Assembly (NCBI GenBank): GCA_002381185.1
Contig: DFOA01000058.1
Coordinates: 1-64,000 of the forward strand
Direction: 5' to 3'
Origin: Firmicutes bacterium UBA3553
GTDB taxonomy: Bacteria; Bacillota; Clostridia; Tissierellales; Sedimentibacteraceae
Length of the DNA stretch: 64,000 bases
Below are positions 25,236 through 33,007 of the stretch, piece after piece. Position 1 is the stretch's first letter. Each line of letters starts with the position of its first letter. Made by a program: the position numbers and the translations under genes. The notes beneath the pieces are model-generated. The model ran no database searches, was not told where the DNA came from, and was given only the letters and a program-made list of their open reading frames with translations.

Positions 25236-26339
25236 TTATTTAAGCATTGCGCTGTTATTTAAAATTTGTATGTTATATAAAAACAGTACATCCTGATCTT
25301 GTGAGAAGTCTATATAGTTTTCTAATAAGTCGGTTGATATATATCGCAAATCAACTAAAGTAATTTTGGAGTATCCTTCAAGCATCAGCGGAGCTATACT
25401 ACTTCCGAAGGAGTCACGAAATAACAGCAATTCTTTATTATTTTTACAGTTTTCATTATAAATGGTAATCAAGGGCTTAGCCCCGGATAAAAATACATCA
25501 TAGGAATCCATTCCATTAAATAAATCTTCAGCATATACCTTGCTGAAGGAATTTAACTGATAATCATAAACAAAAGCATTTTCGATTATTCCATTTGTCA
25601 AATAAAACATAGTGTCCGGCTCTAATTTAAGAGCTGCGTGTCCATAATAAGAACCATAAAACGGATATAGCCTATGCTCAATATATTTTGCGTTGGAGGC
25701 TTTTGCACTGTTTCCTAATTCTTTCAGCAGCAAATCAGCAATTTTAATAATTTTTTCTTGTCTCCAATGAATGTCCGTCTTGTAGTAATCCTCTATGTTT
25801 AAGGCTTCAAACAAATTGATATATTTCATATCTCGGGTGTTTTGTTCCATAATTTCTGTCATTCTGTCATAATTTATTGTCAGATAGCCATTTTGAACAG
25901 CAATAAAATAGCTCTTATCCGGGATTATTGAATAATTTACATTTTTACCCTCAAGATACTTTTCATATATTTCATTAAGTTTTTCAGCAGCATTAAATAT
26001 AGATTTCTCATCTAATTTATATTGCATTTTTTCAATTATTCCATTTATTATATAAATATTGTTATTGTCCTTTTGATTAAACAATTTATACTTACCCAGA
26101 GCCTTTAGCCCTCTGAAATTATCTCGGAATACAAACTGATCTAAAGAATACTTTTCGAATTCATCAACCAATTCTCCCTTTAGAAGTTTATCTGCAGAAA
26201 AATGGGGGATTGTAATAAGCTTACGCCTTTCACTGTAGGAAAATTCACTATCCGGTGTTACAACATTGGCTAACATCAAACCCCAGATTATAATTATAAA
26301 ACTAACAGATACTACTATATTTTTTATATTATTTTTCAT
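25236..26339 (-). CDS. DHHW family protein (AlgJ/AlgX-like, cell-surface acylation partner)
   Basis: 367 residues with one N-terminal membrane anchor (about 8-27, VVSVSFIIIIWGLMLANVV) and a large extracytoplasmic domain. YYKTDIHWRQEK carries the D-x-H-W motif naming the family, and LLLFRDSFGSSIAPL is the SGNH-hydrolase-like serine block (catalytic Ser in DSF). Such proteins transfer acyl groups from an MBOAT partner to extracellular polymers. It lies 11 bp downstream of the MBOAT gene. Confidence 0.85.
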   Translation of the reverse strand: MKNNIKNIVVSVSFIIIIWGLMLANVVTPDSEFSYSERRKLITIPHFSADKLLKGELVDEFEKYSLDQFVFRDNFRGLKALGKYKLFNQKDNNNIYIINGIIEKMQYKLDEKSIFNAAEKLNEIYEKYLEGKNVNYSIIPDKSYFIAVQNGYLTINYDRMTEIMEQNTRDMKYINLFEALNIEDYYKTDIHWRQEKIIKIADLLLKELGNSAKASNAKYIEHRLYPFYGSYYGHAALKLEPDTMFYLTNGIIENAFVYDYQLNSFSKVYAEDLFNGMDSYDVFLSGAKPLITIYNENCKNNKELLLFRDSFGSSIAPLMLEGYSKITLVDLRYISTDLLENYIDFSQDQDVLFLYNIQILNNSAMLK

Positions 26340-26350
26340 ACTAACCTCAA

Positions 26351-27754
26351 TTAAAACCTGAAATATAAAAATGGATTAAAAGAGCCATCAACTAAATAAC
26401 CGGTAATTAATAACAGCAATAATATCAGAACGACAGGTTCTAAAAAATTTAAAATATATTCACCTTTTTTATAGCTTTTTATCTTATTTATTACTTTAAC
26501 AGTTAATGGAGTTGATCCTAAAACAGCTATAATCAGTGTAACTCCATAGCTGCTTAAATAATAATCCGTTTCCGCATTTGAGAAGGGTATTTTCAAAACG
26601 CCAAACATCCCCTTAATATATTCAATACACTCAACCATATTATTAGTATTAAATATCACAAAACTGATTGCCACAAAAAATAGTGTGTATATATGCCCTA
26701 CAATAGACGGTAATTTATTCAGAATTGAATTAAGAATAAACTTTTCCAGAACTAATAAAGTTCCAAAATATAATCCCCATATAATAAAGTTCCAATTAGC
26801 GCCATGCCAAAGCCCTGTTAAAAACCATACAACAAAAATATTTCTGATCCATTTAGCTGTACCTACACGATTTCCGCCCATAGGTATATACAAATAATCT
26901 CTGAACCATGTGCCAAGGGATATGTGCCACCTTCTCCAAAATTCAGAAATACTTTTGGAAATGTAGGGATAATTAAAGTTTTCAAGAAAATGAAAACCAA
27001 AAATACTTCCTAATCCTATAGCCATATCACTGTAGCCTGAAAAGTCATAATAAATTTGAAACATAAAAGATATGGCAGCAATCCAATAAAATAATACAGT
27101 GCTTTCATCTAAGTTCAGAAAGATTTGCCCCAGTTCTCCTAATGTGTTGGCAATCAGCACCTTTTTAGACAGTCCTACAATAAATCTATTAACACCATAG
27201 GCAAAATCTGCAGCTGTATGTTTTCGCTGTGATAACTCCTGTTCAACCGTAGTATATCTTACTATAGGTCCTGCTATAAGCTGTGGAAACAATGATACAT
27301 ATGCAGCAAAGCTGAAGAAGTTTTTATTTACCTTTGCATTGCCGTTGTAAACGTCTATAGTATAGGATAAAATCTGAAAAGTATAAAAACTAATCCCAAT
27401 AGGCAACACTACTTTTAAAGAACTTATTTTTAAATTGAATAACCAATTTATATTTTCAATTAAAAAGTCTGCATACTTGAAATATAATAAAATACCCAGA
27501 CTAAAAATAATTGAGCAGATAAGCGGTAATTTCGCATATCTGCTCTTTCTTGATTTATCAATCCACAATCCATGAAGAAAACCTGATAAAGATGATATTA
27601 TCATCAAAATTGAATATATAGGCTCACCATAAAAGTAGAAAAACAAACTAGAAACAAGTAAAATAAAATTCTTGAACTTAAAGGGCACCAAAAAGTATAG
27701 CATTAAAACTATCGGTAAAAAGCAGTAAATAAAGCTGATACTTGAGAATAACAT
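26351..27754 (-). CDS. MBOAT family O-acyltransferase (AlgI-like)
   Basis: 467-residue polytopic membrane protein of AlgI/PatA type. Signatures are FPQLIAGPIVRY, YYDFSGYSDMAIGLG, FWRRWHISLGTWFRDYLYIP, and the catalytic-histidine segment LTGLWHGANWNFI. The family carries acetyl or other acyl groups across the membrane for O-acylation of exopolysaccharides, teichoic acids or peptidoglycan. It sits between a DUF4358 lipoprotein gene and a DHHW gene, all within a few bases of each other, a common three-gene unit in Clostridia. The polymer modified is unknown. Confidence 0.92.
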   Translation of the reverse strand: MLFSSISFIYCFLPIVLMLYFLVPFKFKNFILLVSSLFFYFYGEPIYSILMIISSLSGFLHGLWIDKSRKSRYAKLPLICSIIFSLGILLYFKYADFLIENINWLFNLKISSLKVVLPIGISFYTFQILSYTIDVYNGNAKVNKNFFSFAAYVSLFPQLIAGPIVRYTTVEQELSQRKHTAADFAYGVNRFIVGLSKKVLIANTLGELGQIFLNLDESTVLFYWIAAISFMFQIYYDFSGYSDMAIGLGSIFGFHFLENFNYPYISKSISEFWRRWHISLGTWFRDYLYIPMGGNRVGTAKWIRNIFVVWFLTGLWHGANWNFIIWGLYFGTLLVLEKFILNSILNKLPSIVGHIYTLFFVAISFVIFNTNNMVECIEYIKGMFGVLKIPFSNAETDYYLSSYGVTLIIAVLGSTPLTVKVINKIKSYKKGEYILNFLEPVVLILLLLLITGYLVDGSFNPFLYFRF

Positions 27755-27755
27755 T

Positions 27756-28268
27756 TTATTTTTCCTTTAATTGAAGAAACGCATCATGCAGAGCATTTCC
27801 ACCGTCATTACTCATTATCAGAATTACTACATCGCCAATATTGTCAACTATAACATTTTCAGGGTCTACCCCTACACATATCCATTTCCTGGGATCCACA
27901 TTTTCTTTAATGTCTGTTTTTATCTTTTCAATATCTGCACCTTCCTTAACTTTCACTAAACATAAAGAGTACGCAGAAGAAGACATCATAGGCTCTGAAG
28001 CAATTGCTGTTTCAAATTCTATATCTTCCTTACCGAGAAAATAACCTGCATTTTCTGCTGTAATTTCTGTTGTTTGTAATCCATTTTCAATATAATCCTT
28101 AAATGAATCATCAATATCGGCTGTTTCATATATCTTATCTAAGATACTCTCAAGACTTCCCTCAAGATTGTTATTTTTAATTGGATTTGTATCCACATCT
28201 TTTGATTGACATGCAGTAAAACTAATTACCAGGATTAATGTCAATAATATTAAATGTAATTTTTTCAT
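27756..28268 (-). CDS. DUF4358 lipoprotein
   Basis: 170 residues. A lipoprotein signal peptide ends in the lipobox SFTAC (Cys at about residue 19), so the protein is anchored outside the membrane. The rest matches DUF4358, a domain regularly found next to MBOAT/DHHW pairs, with unknown role. The ATG at 28268 follows GGAGAATTTT; the longer frame from 28292 has no site. The downstream MBOAT gene starts one base after the stop. Confidence 0.82.
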   Translation of the reverse strand: MKKLHLILLTLILVISFTACQSKDVDTNPIKNNNLEGSLESILDKIYETADIDDSFKDYIENGLQTTEITAENAGYFLGKEDIEFETAIASEPMMSSSAYSLCLVKVKEGADIEKIKTDIKENVDPRKWICVGVDPENVIVDNIGDVVILIMSNDGGNALHDAFLQLKEK

Positions 28269-28441
28269 AAAATTCTCCTTTTTTATAATCATGCATGCAT
28301 TTCATAATATATTAGACGGGTAAAATACCAATAAGGTTCCATAATATCTTTTATAAAAAATTTCCAAATTAAAATGCATCAGTTTATTTTAAATTACTGA
28401 TGCATTATTTAACTATTTATATCTTTTATTAGTAGTGTTAG

Positions 28442-29950
28442 TTACTTCAAATACTGCTCTGTCAGTTCATTTAATCTTTCGTAATCAACTAAAAAATATG
28501 CCATGCCTTCGCCACTAGTAATCTCTCCCGGCATTTCAAAGGTTTTAACATCATTAAATTCTGCATCCTTCCAAATATCTATGTATTCGGGAATCATTGA
28601 GGCAGGAAAATTTGTTTCAACATTTTTCAAAATAGCACCGTATATTCGTATTATATCTGAAATACCTCCATTACTGACCTTTTGTTTTATCAACTCACGC
28701 ATAAAACTTTGCTGGGTAAGGTCTCTTGCAAGGTGTGAATCACCCAAATAGCTTTCTGACTTTCCCTTGCGGAAACGAAGTAACTGCTCTGCCTTGTTTC
28801 CGTCCAACATTTGTACCCCCTTTTCCAGTGATATGTGTAAGTTCTGGTATGAATCCTCGTATTCCATTTTAAATGGCACCTTGTACTCCACCCCTCCTAA
28901 AATATCTATGATATTTCTTAAGCCTTCCGTACTAAGCTTTACATAGTAGTCAACAGGAATTTTAAGGTTGTTTTGTATCGCATCAAGCACAGATTCCTCA
29001 TTATCTAGAACAAACATATCTCCTATAAGGTTTCGTATATCATTGTCATTTCCAATCTTTGTATGCCGCGGAATTGTAAGTATTGAAATACTCTTATCGG
29101 CATTGTCAAAGGAAAACAGCATTATCGTATCTGCGCTTCTTTGGTTTACATCCCCTCCGATTAAAAGTATGTTTGTTTTGTCCTTTATGGGTTTATCCAC
29201 AGGAGCTATATTTTCGGAATTTAATATTCCACTTGACATCAAAGCTGATGTAAGTATCGTTACTGCCGCTATAACCGAAACTGCCATTATAGTTTTACTC
29301 TTTTTAGTTGCTGTCTTAATCATGCTGAATCTCCTGATAATCTGATCCTTATCCTTTGCCATGGCTGTGGTAAATATCTGTTCCTTTACATTATTCAAAG
29401 ATATAAAGTTTAAAATTGTACTCATATATCCATTTTTTTCTTCCTTATCCATATTGCTTGTAACCACAAGGTCACAAGATATTTCACATTCCTCGTTTAT
29501 TTGCCTTACAACCAAATGCACGAGAGGATTAAACCAGTGAATGGAGCTGACAAAAAGCGCAAACCATTTATACCATAGGTCGCGTCGTTTCAAGTGCGTA
29601 AGCTCATGCATGAGAATATAGCGAAATTCTTTTTCACTGAGTACATTATTAGGAAGCCACATTGTTGAACGAAATACCCCTGACATCATGGGAGCATCAA
29701 TACAGTCAGTTACACGTACACATACTTTATTTTTCATTTCCTTTTCCTTTAAAGCTGCCGCCATTTCAGGGCATGAAATCTGAACAGAATTTCTGCTGAG
29801 CATTTTAATAAATAGATCATACTTGGCTAATCCCGTCATAAAAAATAAAATCACACCCACTATCCATGTGTAAATGAATAAATTATACCGACCCATATAA
29901 AGATTTCTCATTGTGACCGGCTCAGTATCCTGTACAGTGCCAGTCTGCAT
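28442..29950 (-). CDS. M56 (BlaR1/MecR1-type) protease domain fused to an LCP domain, C-terminal part of a stop-split gene
   Basis: 502 residues. The first 250 form the BlaR1-type zinc protease, with HELTH at 115-119, further spans, and a membrane segment near 215-240 (TIMAVSVIAAVTILTSALMS). About 260-430 is a LytR-CpsA-Psr domain (TNILLIGGD, SADTIMLFSF, ILTIPRHTKI, DILGGVEYKVPF, GDSHLARDLTQQ). LCP enzymes attach teichoic acids or glycans to peptidoglycan. The penicillin-binding sensor of BlaR1 is absent; LCP occupies its place. The frame is continuous with 29951-30235 except for one TAA, and this ATG follows that stop immediately. Either a nonsense mutation split the gene or the parts are translated by stop-start coupling. 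Confidence 0.82.
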   Translation of the reverse strand: MQTGTVQDTEPVTMRNLYMGRYNLFIYTWIVGVILFFMTGLAKYDLFIKMLSRNSVQISCPEMAAALKEKEMKNKVCVRVTDCIDAPMMSGVFRSTMWLPNNVLSEKEFRYILMHELTHLKRRDLWYKWFALFVSSIHWFNPLVHLVVRQINEECEISCDLVVTSNMDKEEKNGYMSTILNFISLNNVKEQIFTTAMAKDKDQIIRRFSMIKTATKKSKTIMAVSVIAAVTILTSALMSSGILNSENIAPVDKPIKDKTNILLIGGDVNQRSADTIMLFSFDNADKSISILTIPRHTKIGNDNDIRNLIGDMFVLDNEESVLDAIQNNLKIPVDYYVKLSTEGLRNIIDILGGVEYKVPFKMEYEDSYQNLHISLEKGVQMLDGNKAEQLLRFRKGKSESYLGDSHLARDLTQQSFMRELIKQKVSNGGISDIIRIYGAILKNVETNFPASMIPEYIDIWKDAEFNDVKTFEMPGEITSGEGMAYFLVDYERLNELTEQYLK

Positions 29951-30235
29951 TTACTGTATATTTGAAATTCCGGTAACTTCTTGCTCCATAACGTATGCAT
30001 CATTGTCCTGTGCATGCTGACCGTCAAATGTTTCCCCGGGAGCTTGCACAGTTTCATCTGGAAGCTCAATTCTTACAGGCAGCACCATAACAATTAAGAC
30101 TACAAGCCATATATAGTATTGCCAATGACTTCCGAACACTCTTTTAGTAATGGGCTTCAGCACAAGCAAAACAAATATCAATACGCTGCCTACCGAAGAC
30201 ATAAGTAATACGGTTGTAAAAACTTGCACCATCAT
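29951..30235 (-). CDS. N-terminal membrane part of the M56-LCP protein, ends at an in-frame stop
   Basis: 94 residues containing two of the N-terminal membrane spans of BlaR1/MecR1 proteins (VFTTVLLMSSVGSVLIFVLL and YYIWLVVLIVMVLPVRIELP). It then enters the hydrophilic linker and stops at TAA (CAG-TAA-ATG). The next frame opens in the same reading register with the third span, so together they would make one protein of about 597 residues. The BlaI gene ends two bases upstream, so all parts lie in one operon. No independent function is likely for this fragment alone. Confidence 0.75.
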   Translation of the reverse strand: MMVQVFTTVLLMSSVGSVLIFVLLVLKPITKRVFGSHWQYYIWLVVLIVMVLPVRIELPDETVQAPGETFDGQHAQDNDAYVMEQEVTGISNIQ

Positions 30236-30237
30236 AG

Positions 30238-30612
30238 TTACTCCTCCAATTCAAAGAGTTTTCTTATCTCTTCTATATCATCATCTGACATCTGCTTGCT
30301 CTCAAAAAGCGATGCCACAAGGTTTTTTACCGAACCGTTGTACAAATTGCTGATGAAGTTTTTAGTTTCATATGCCTTATATTCCTTTTCATCAACAGCA
30401 GGGGTATAGTAGAAAAATCTCCCCCGTCTTTCATATGTAACCGTACCCTTGTCTGCCATCCTTGAAAAAAGCGTTGCGATTGTTGAGTATTTCCATTTCT
30501 TACTTTTTAGCGCATCTGAAACTTGATGTGCGGTCATAGGCTCCTTGGTTTTCCAAAGCACATTCATAATTTCCAGCTCTGCTTCAGTAATATTAATTTT
30601 ATCTTTTTCCAT
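30238..30612 (-). CDS. BlaI/MecI/CopY family transcriptional repressor
   Basis: 124 residues from the ATG preceded by GGAGGTATTT; a TTG four codons earlier overlaps that site. The winged-helix domain ITEAELEIMNVLWKTKEPMTAHQVSDAL is followed by KWKYSTIATLFSRMADKGTVTYERRGRFFYYTP, the usual BlaI pattern, with a C-terminal dimerisation helix. Repressors of this family are cleaved by the partner M56 protease, encoded directly downstream. Two operators lie just upstream, so the operon is probably self-repressed. Confidence 0.92.
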   Translation of the reverse strand: MEKDKINITEAELEIMNVLWKTKEPMTAHQVSDALKSKKWKYSTIATLFSRMADKGTVTYERRGRFFYYTPAVDEKEYKAYETKNFISNLYNGSVKNLVASLFESKQMSDDDIEEIRKLFELEE

Positions 30613-30626
30613 AAATACCTCCAAAT

Positions 30627-30650
30627 TTAAATCTACAGCTGTAGATTTAA
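30627..30650. promoter_or_regulatory. BlaI-type operator 1 (24-bp perfect palindrome)
   Basis: TTAAATCTACAGCTGTAGATTTAA spans this site; its TACA-N2-TGTA core is the MecI/BlaI box consensus. It lies between the promoter and the blaI start, so bound repressor would block elongation or initiation. Confidence 0.85.
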
Positions 30651-30654
30651 TTAC

Positions 30655-30683
30655 AGTCTACGCTTGTAGATTTAATTTGTCAA
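30655..30683 (-). promoter_or_regulatory. blaI promoter overlapped by operator 2
   Basis: On the minus strand TTGACA (30683-30678) and TAGACT (30660-30655) are 17 bp apart. The spacer contains a second palindrome TCTAC-GCTT-GTAGA (30657-30670), centred 25 bp from operator 1. The -35 box overlaps the stop codon of the CGGC-domain gene. Confidence 0.75.
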
Positions 30684-31051
30684 GAGATTAATTTTTTCTT
30701 ATTAATATTATTGTTCTTTTTTCCTTCGGCAGAGCCGTGAGTATATCCTATAACATCAAAGTTTTTAGATAATTCATCCACGAATTCTTGATAATAATCA
30801 CATTTACTTCTAATACATGAGGACAGATGAATAGTATCCACATTTGCCTTTTTAAATTTTTCAATTTTAGTTAAAAGACCTTCCACAGGAGATTCATCAC
30901 AACCATTGCAGTTGTTGAATGATACCAGCTTATAATCTGATTCAGCATAGCTGCTAAAAGAGTCTGCATTATCATTGAATGCTCTCATACATCCATTTGC
31001 TGTGCATTTTTTTGAAACATTCCCACAAACATAAATACCTATTCTTTTCAA
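30680..31051 (-). CDS. CGGC domain-containing protein
   Basis: 123 residues resembling the CGGC domain family, small cysteine-rich putative metal-binding proteins. The start KRIGIYVCGNVSKKC, the central FNNCNGCDE (variant of the CGGC motif) and THLSSC-like IHLSSCIRSKC fit. Cysteine count is high. The role is unknown. Its stop codon lies inside the -35 box of the BlaI operon, so read-through from this gene into blaI is possible. Confidence 0.7.
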   Translation of the reverse strand: MKRIGIYVCGNVSKKCTANGCMRAFNDNADSFSSYAESDYKLVSFNNCNGCDESPVEGLLTKIEKFKKANVDTIHLSSCIRSKCDYYQEFVDELSKNFDVIGYTHGSAEGKKNNNINKKKLIS

Positions 31052-31102
31052 ATCATATACCTCTCTTATTAAAATTGTCCGTATTTTAGTTGTCTGTCAT
31101 AC

Positions 31103-31465
31103 TTATAAAAATAACAATTTATTACCATCCGGATCTGTAAGTATCATTTCTTGACCACCCCAAACAGCTGTGACAGGTGGATCACATTCAATACCCGCTG
31201 TTTTGAATTGGTGATAAACTTCTTCCAATCTACCATCAGTTCCAAATACAAAAGCGTTCTTCTCAACCACTTCATCACCATCTTGTCTGCGCCAAATCCA
31301 AATCATAGGCTCATCTTTATCATCTTGTAATGCAAAGGTCGCTCCATACCATTGGTCGTCTGGTTCACATTCCTCCAACACTCTAAAACCGAGTTTTTTA
31401 TAAAACTCAAAAGTTTTTTCTGGATTGTTACTACTAATGTTTATGCCTCTAAATTTAAATTTCAT
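31103..31465 (-). CDS. VOC family protein
   Basis: 120 residues, a single VOC module: FRGINISSNNPEKTFEFYKKLGF at the N terminus and the terminal GGQEMILTDPDGNKLLFL, whose Glu/Asp pattern is typical of glyoxalase/bleomycin-resistance-like proteins. Substrate unknown. A remnant of another VOC gene lies just upstream at 31503-31600. Confidence 0.85.
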   Translation of the reverse strand: MKFKFRGINISSNNPEKTFEFYKKLGFRVLEECEPDDQWYGATFALQDDKDEPMIWIWRRQDGDEVVEKNAFVFGTDGRLEEVYHQFKTAGIECDPPVTAVWGGQEMILTDPDGNKLLFL

Positions 31466-31502
31466 AGCTCACCTATCCTTTTATTTTTATTTTTTATAAA
31501 TC

Positions 31503-31600
31503 CTACACAAACAAGCACCAATTCACACCAAATTTGTCAGTTAATCCAAACATGCATTTACTAAAAAGCATTCCCCTAATGGGTATAAAATTTCCGCTCC
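31503..31600 (-). pseudogene. C-terminal remnant of a PhnB-like VOC gene
   Basis: A start-less frame reads ...GNFIPIRGMLFSKCMFG then LTDKFGVNWCLFV and a TAG stop. The LTDKFGVNW ending is the hallmark of PhnB-like VOC proteins, but nothing upstream encodes the rest. It is the tail of a deleted gene. Confidence 0.6.
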
Positions 31601-31627
31601 TACTTTTAATAACCTCATATCAAATAC

Positions 31628-32047
31628 CTAGACGGCACGAACGTTAGGTTTTTTCTTTATTAAAATAAGCTTTTTTATATCTTCAACAGATAAATTACTA
31701 TTATAGTCTAAATATAACCATTTACCATCATGGTACTGGTGCGTATTATCATAAAAATCATTTACGTATTGAGAAAACTCCTGTCTTGAATTTTCAAATT
31801 TTTCCCGTTCTGCCTTTCCAAATATTATCAAAATCTGCAAACCTAGTTCTCGTGGATATAGTGCGCAGAGAGTTTTACCACTTTTACGATATTTGAGCTC
31901 GTAAACACCTGTTTTTCCTCCTTTATCCCACATAAATTCAACATTGTAATTTTTCTCGATAAAACTATTAATTTCAGCCCATGCTTTGAACTTCTTTTCA
32001 CCCAGCATTTTTTGCAGTTCTTCTTTTGTCGGTATTTTTTCTAACAT
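31628..32047 (-). CDS. DUF3788 family protein
   Basis: 139 residues of the DUF3788 type: FKAWAEINSFIEKNYNVEFMW, then KTGVYELKYRKSGKTLCALYP and the terminal helix SVEDIKKLILIKKKP. Cytoplasmic, with no known function. A decayed second copy lies about 2.7 kb away at 34643-34788. Confidence 0.82.
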   Translation of the reverse strand: MLEKIPTKEELQKMLGEKKFKAWAEINSFIEKNYNVEFMWDKGGKTGVYELKYRKSGKTLCALYPRELGLQILIIFGKAEREKFENSRQEFSQYVNDFYDNTHQYHDGKWLYLDYNSNLSVEDIKKLILIKKKPNVRAV

Positions 32048-32143
32048 CTTAATCTACCTCCATGTCTTATCTATTTTATCAAATCGAATATGACAGCAGT
32101 ATGTCATGTTTGACATAAGCACAACATGCATGAAGCATACAAG

Positions 32144-32168
32144 ATACCCCCGTAAAAGTCGGGGGTAT
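32144..32168 (-). terminator. Rho-independent terminator of flavin reductase gene
   Basis: ATACCCCC pairs with GGGGGTAT around an eight-to-nine-base loop. It lies about 50 bp downstream of the flavin reductase stop. Confidence 0.65.
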
Positions 32169-32220
32169 TGAATATTTTCATTACTATCTTACAAAAAATA
32201 CGCAGGTAATATAAACAGTT

Positions 32221-32769
32221 TTACCTATTTCCCTCGCATGCTTTGAATATCGACCCAACTCTATCATTTAAATCAAAGTATCCTGTGTCCATTAATATTG
32301 TTGGTTTCACTTTAAGCGCATCAGGCTTCCCGTTTTCTAAACAGTCTTCGTTTGCATATACGGCAACAATTTCACCAAGAAACATCGTAAAATCAAATAT
32401 GGGTATGGTTTGTATTACCTTGCAAAGATAATTTACAGGGCATTCTTTTATCATTGGCGCATTTCCGGCTTCATCGTAAAATGATTCAAAAACTTCTGAT
32501 TTGTCAACTTTGTCACCAGAAACAGTCCCACAATAATCTGTTTTTTCAACAGCCTCAGATGATGGTATATTTACAGTAAAATATCCGTTCTCCAATACTC
32601 CGGCAGTTGTATGGTGAGAATTTTTCAATGAAATATAAAGCACTGGTTTTTGACTTACAACTCCGTATGCTCCAATAGTTGCATAGTTCGGCTTTCCATT
32701 AACAGTCGCACCTGCTAAAACTGTAATATATGGGCCAAATGGTATATTTGCTATCTTCTTCTTGTTCAT
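32221..32769 (-). CDS. Flavin reductase family protein (flavoredoxin-like)
   Basis: 182 residues with the FMN-binding split-barrel pattern: PFGPYITVLAGATVNGKPNYATIGAYGVVS, LYISLKNSHHTTAGVLENGYFTVNIPS, and DYCGTVSGDKVDKS. Such proteins bind FMN and act as NAD(P)H:flavin reductases or flavoredoxins in anaerobes. Full length. GGAGAAAAT precedes the ATG. Single gene. Confidence 0.87.
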   Translation of the reverse strand: MNKKKIANIPFGPYITVLAGATVNGKPNYATIGAYGVVSQKPVLYISLKNSHHTTAGVLENGYFTVNIPSSEAVEKTDYCGTVSGDKVDKSEVFESFYDEAGNAPMIKECPVNYLCKVIQTIPIFDFTMFLGEIVAVYANEDCLENGKPDALKVKPTILMDTGYFDLNDRVGSIFKACEGNR

Positions 32770-33007
32770 AATTTTCTCCTCTAAAATCTTTATTTGTCGC
32801 GACGGAAAAATTATATGATAAAAGCAAATAAATTACTAGACTTTTTCTTTTCTATAAGCTATCATATAGATAGAGTACGCCCCTAACGATATGCTTTATT
32901 ATTTAAGCAGCAGGTGGATTTTTCTTATATCAAACTTATGAAAACTATCACTCTTGTGCTATATAGAATGGTCCCACGTTTAAGGTTCCAGTATTCATCT
33001 GAATCTC

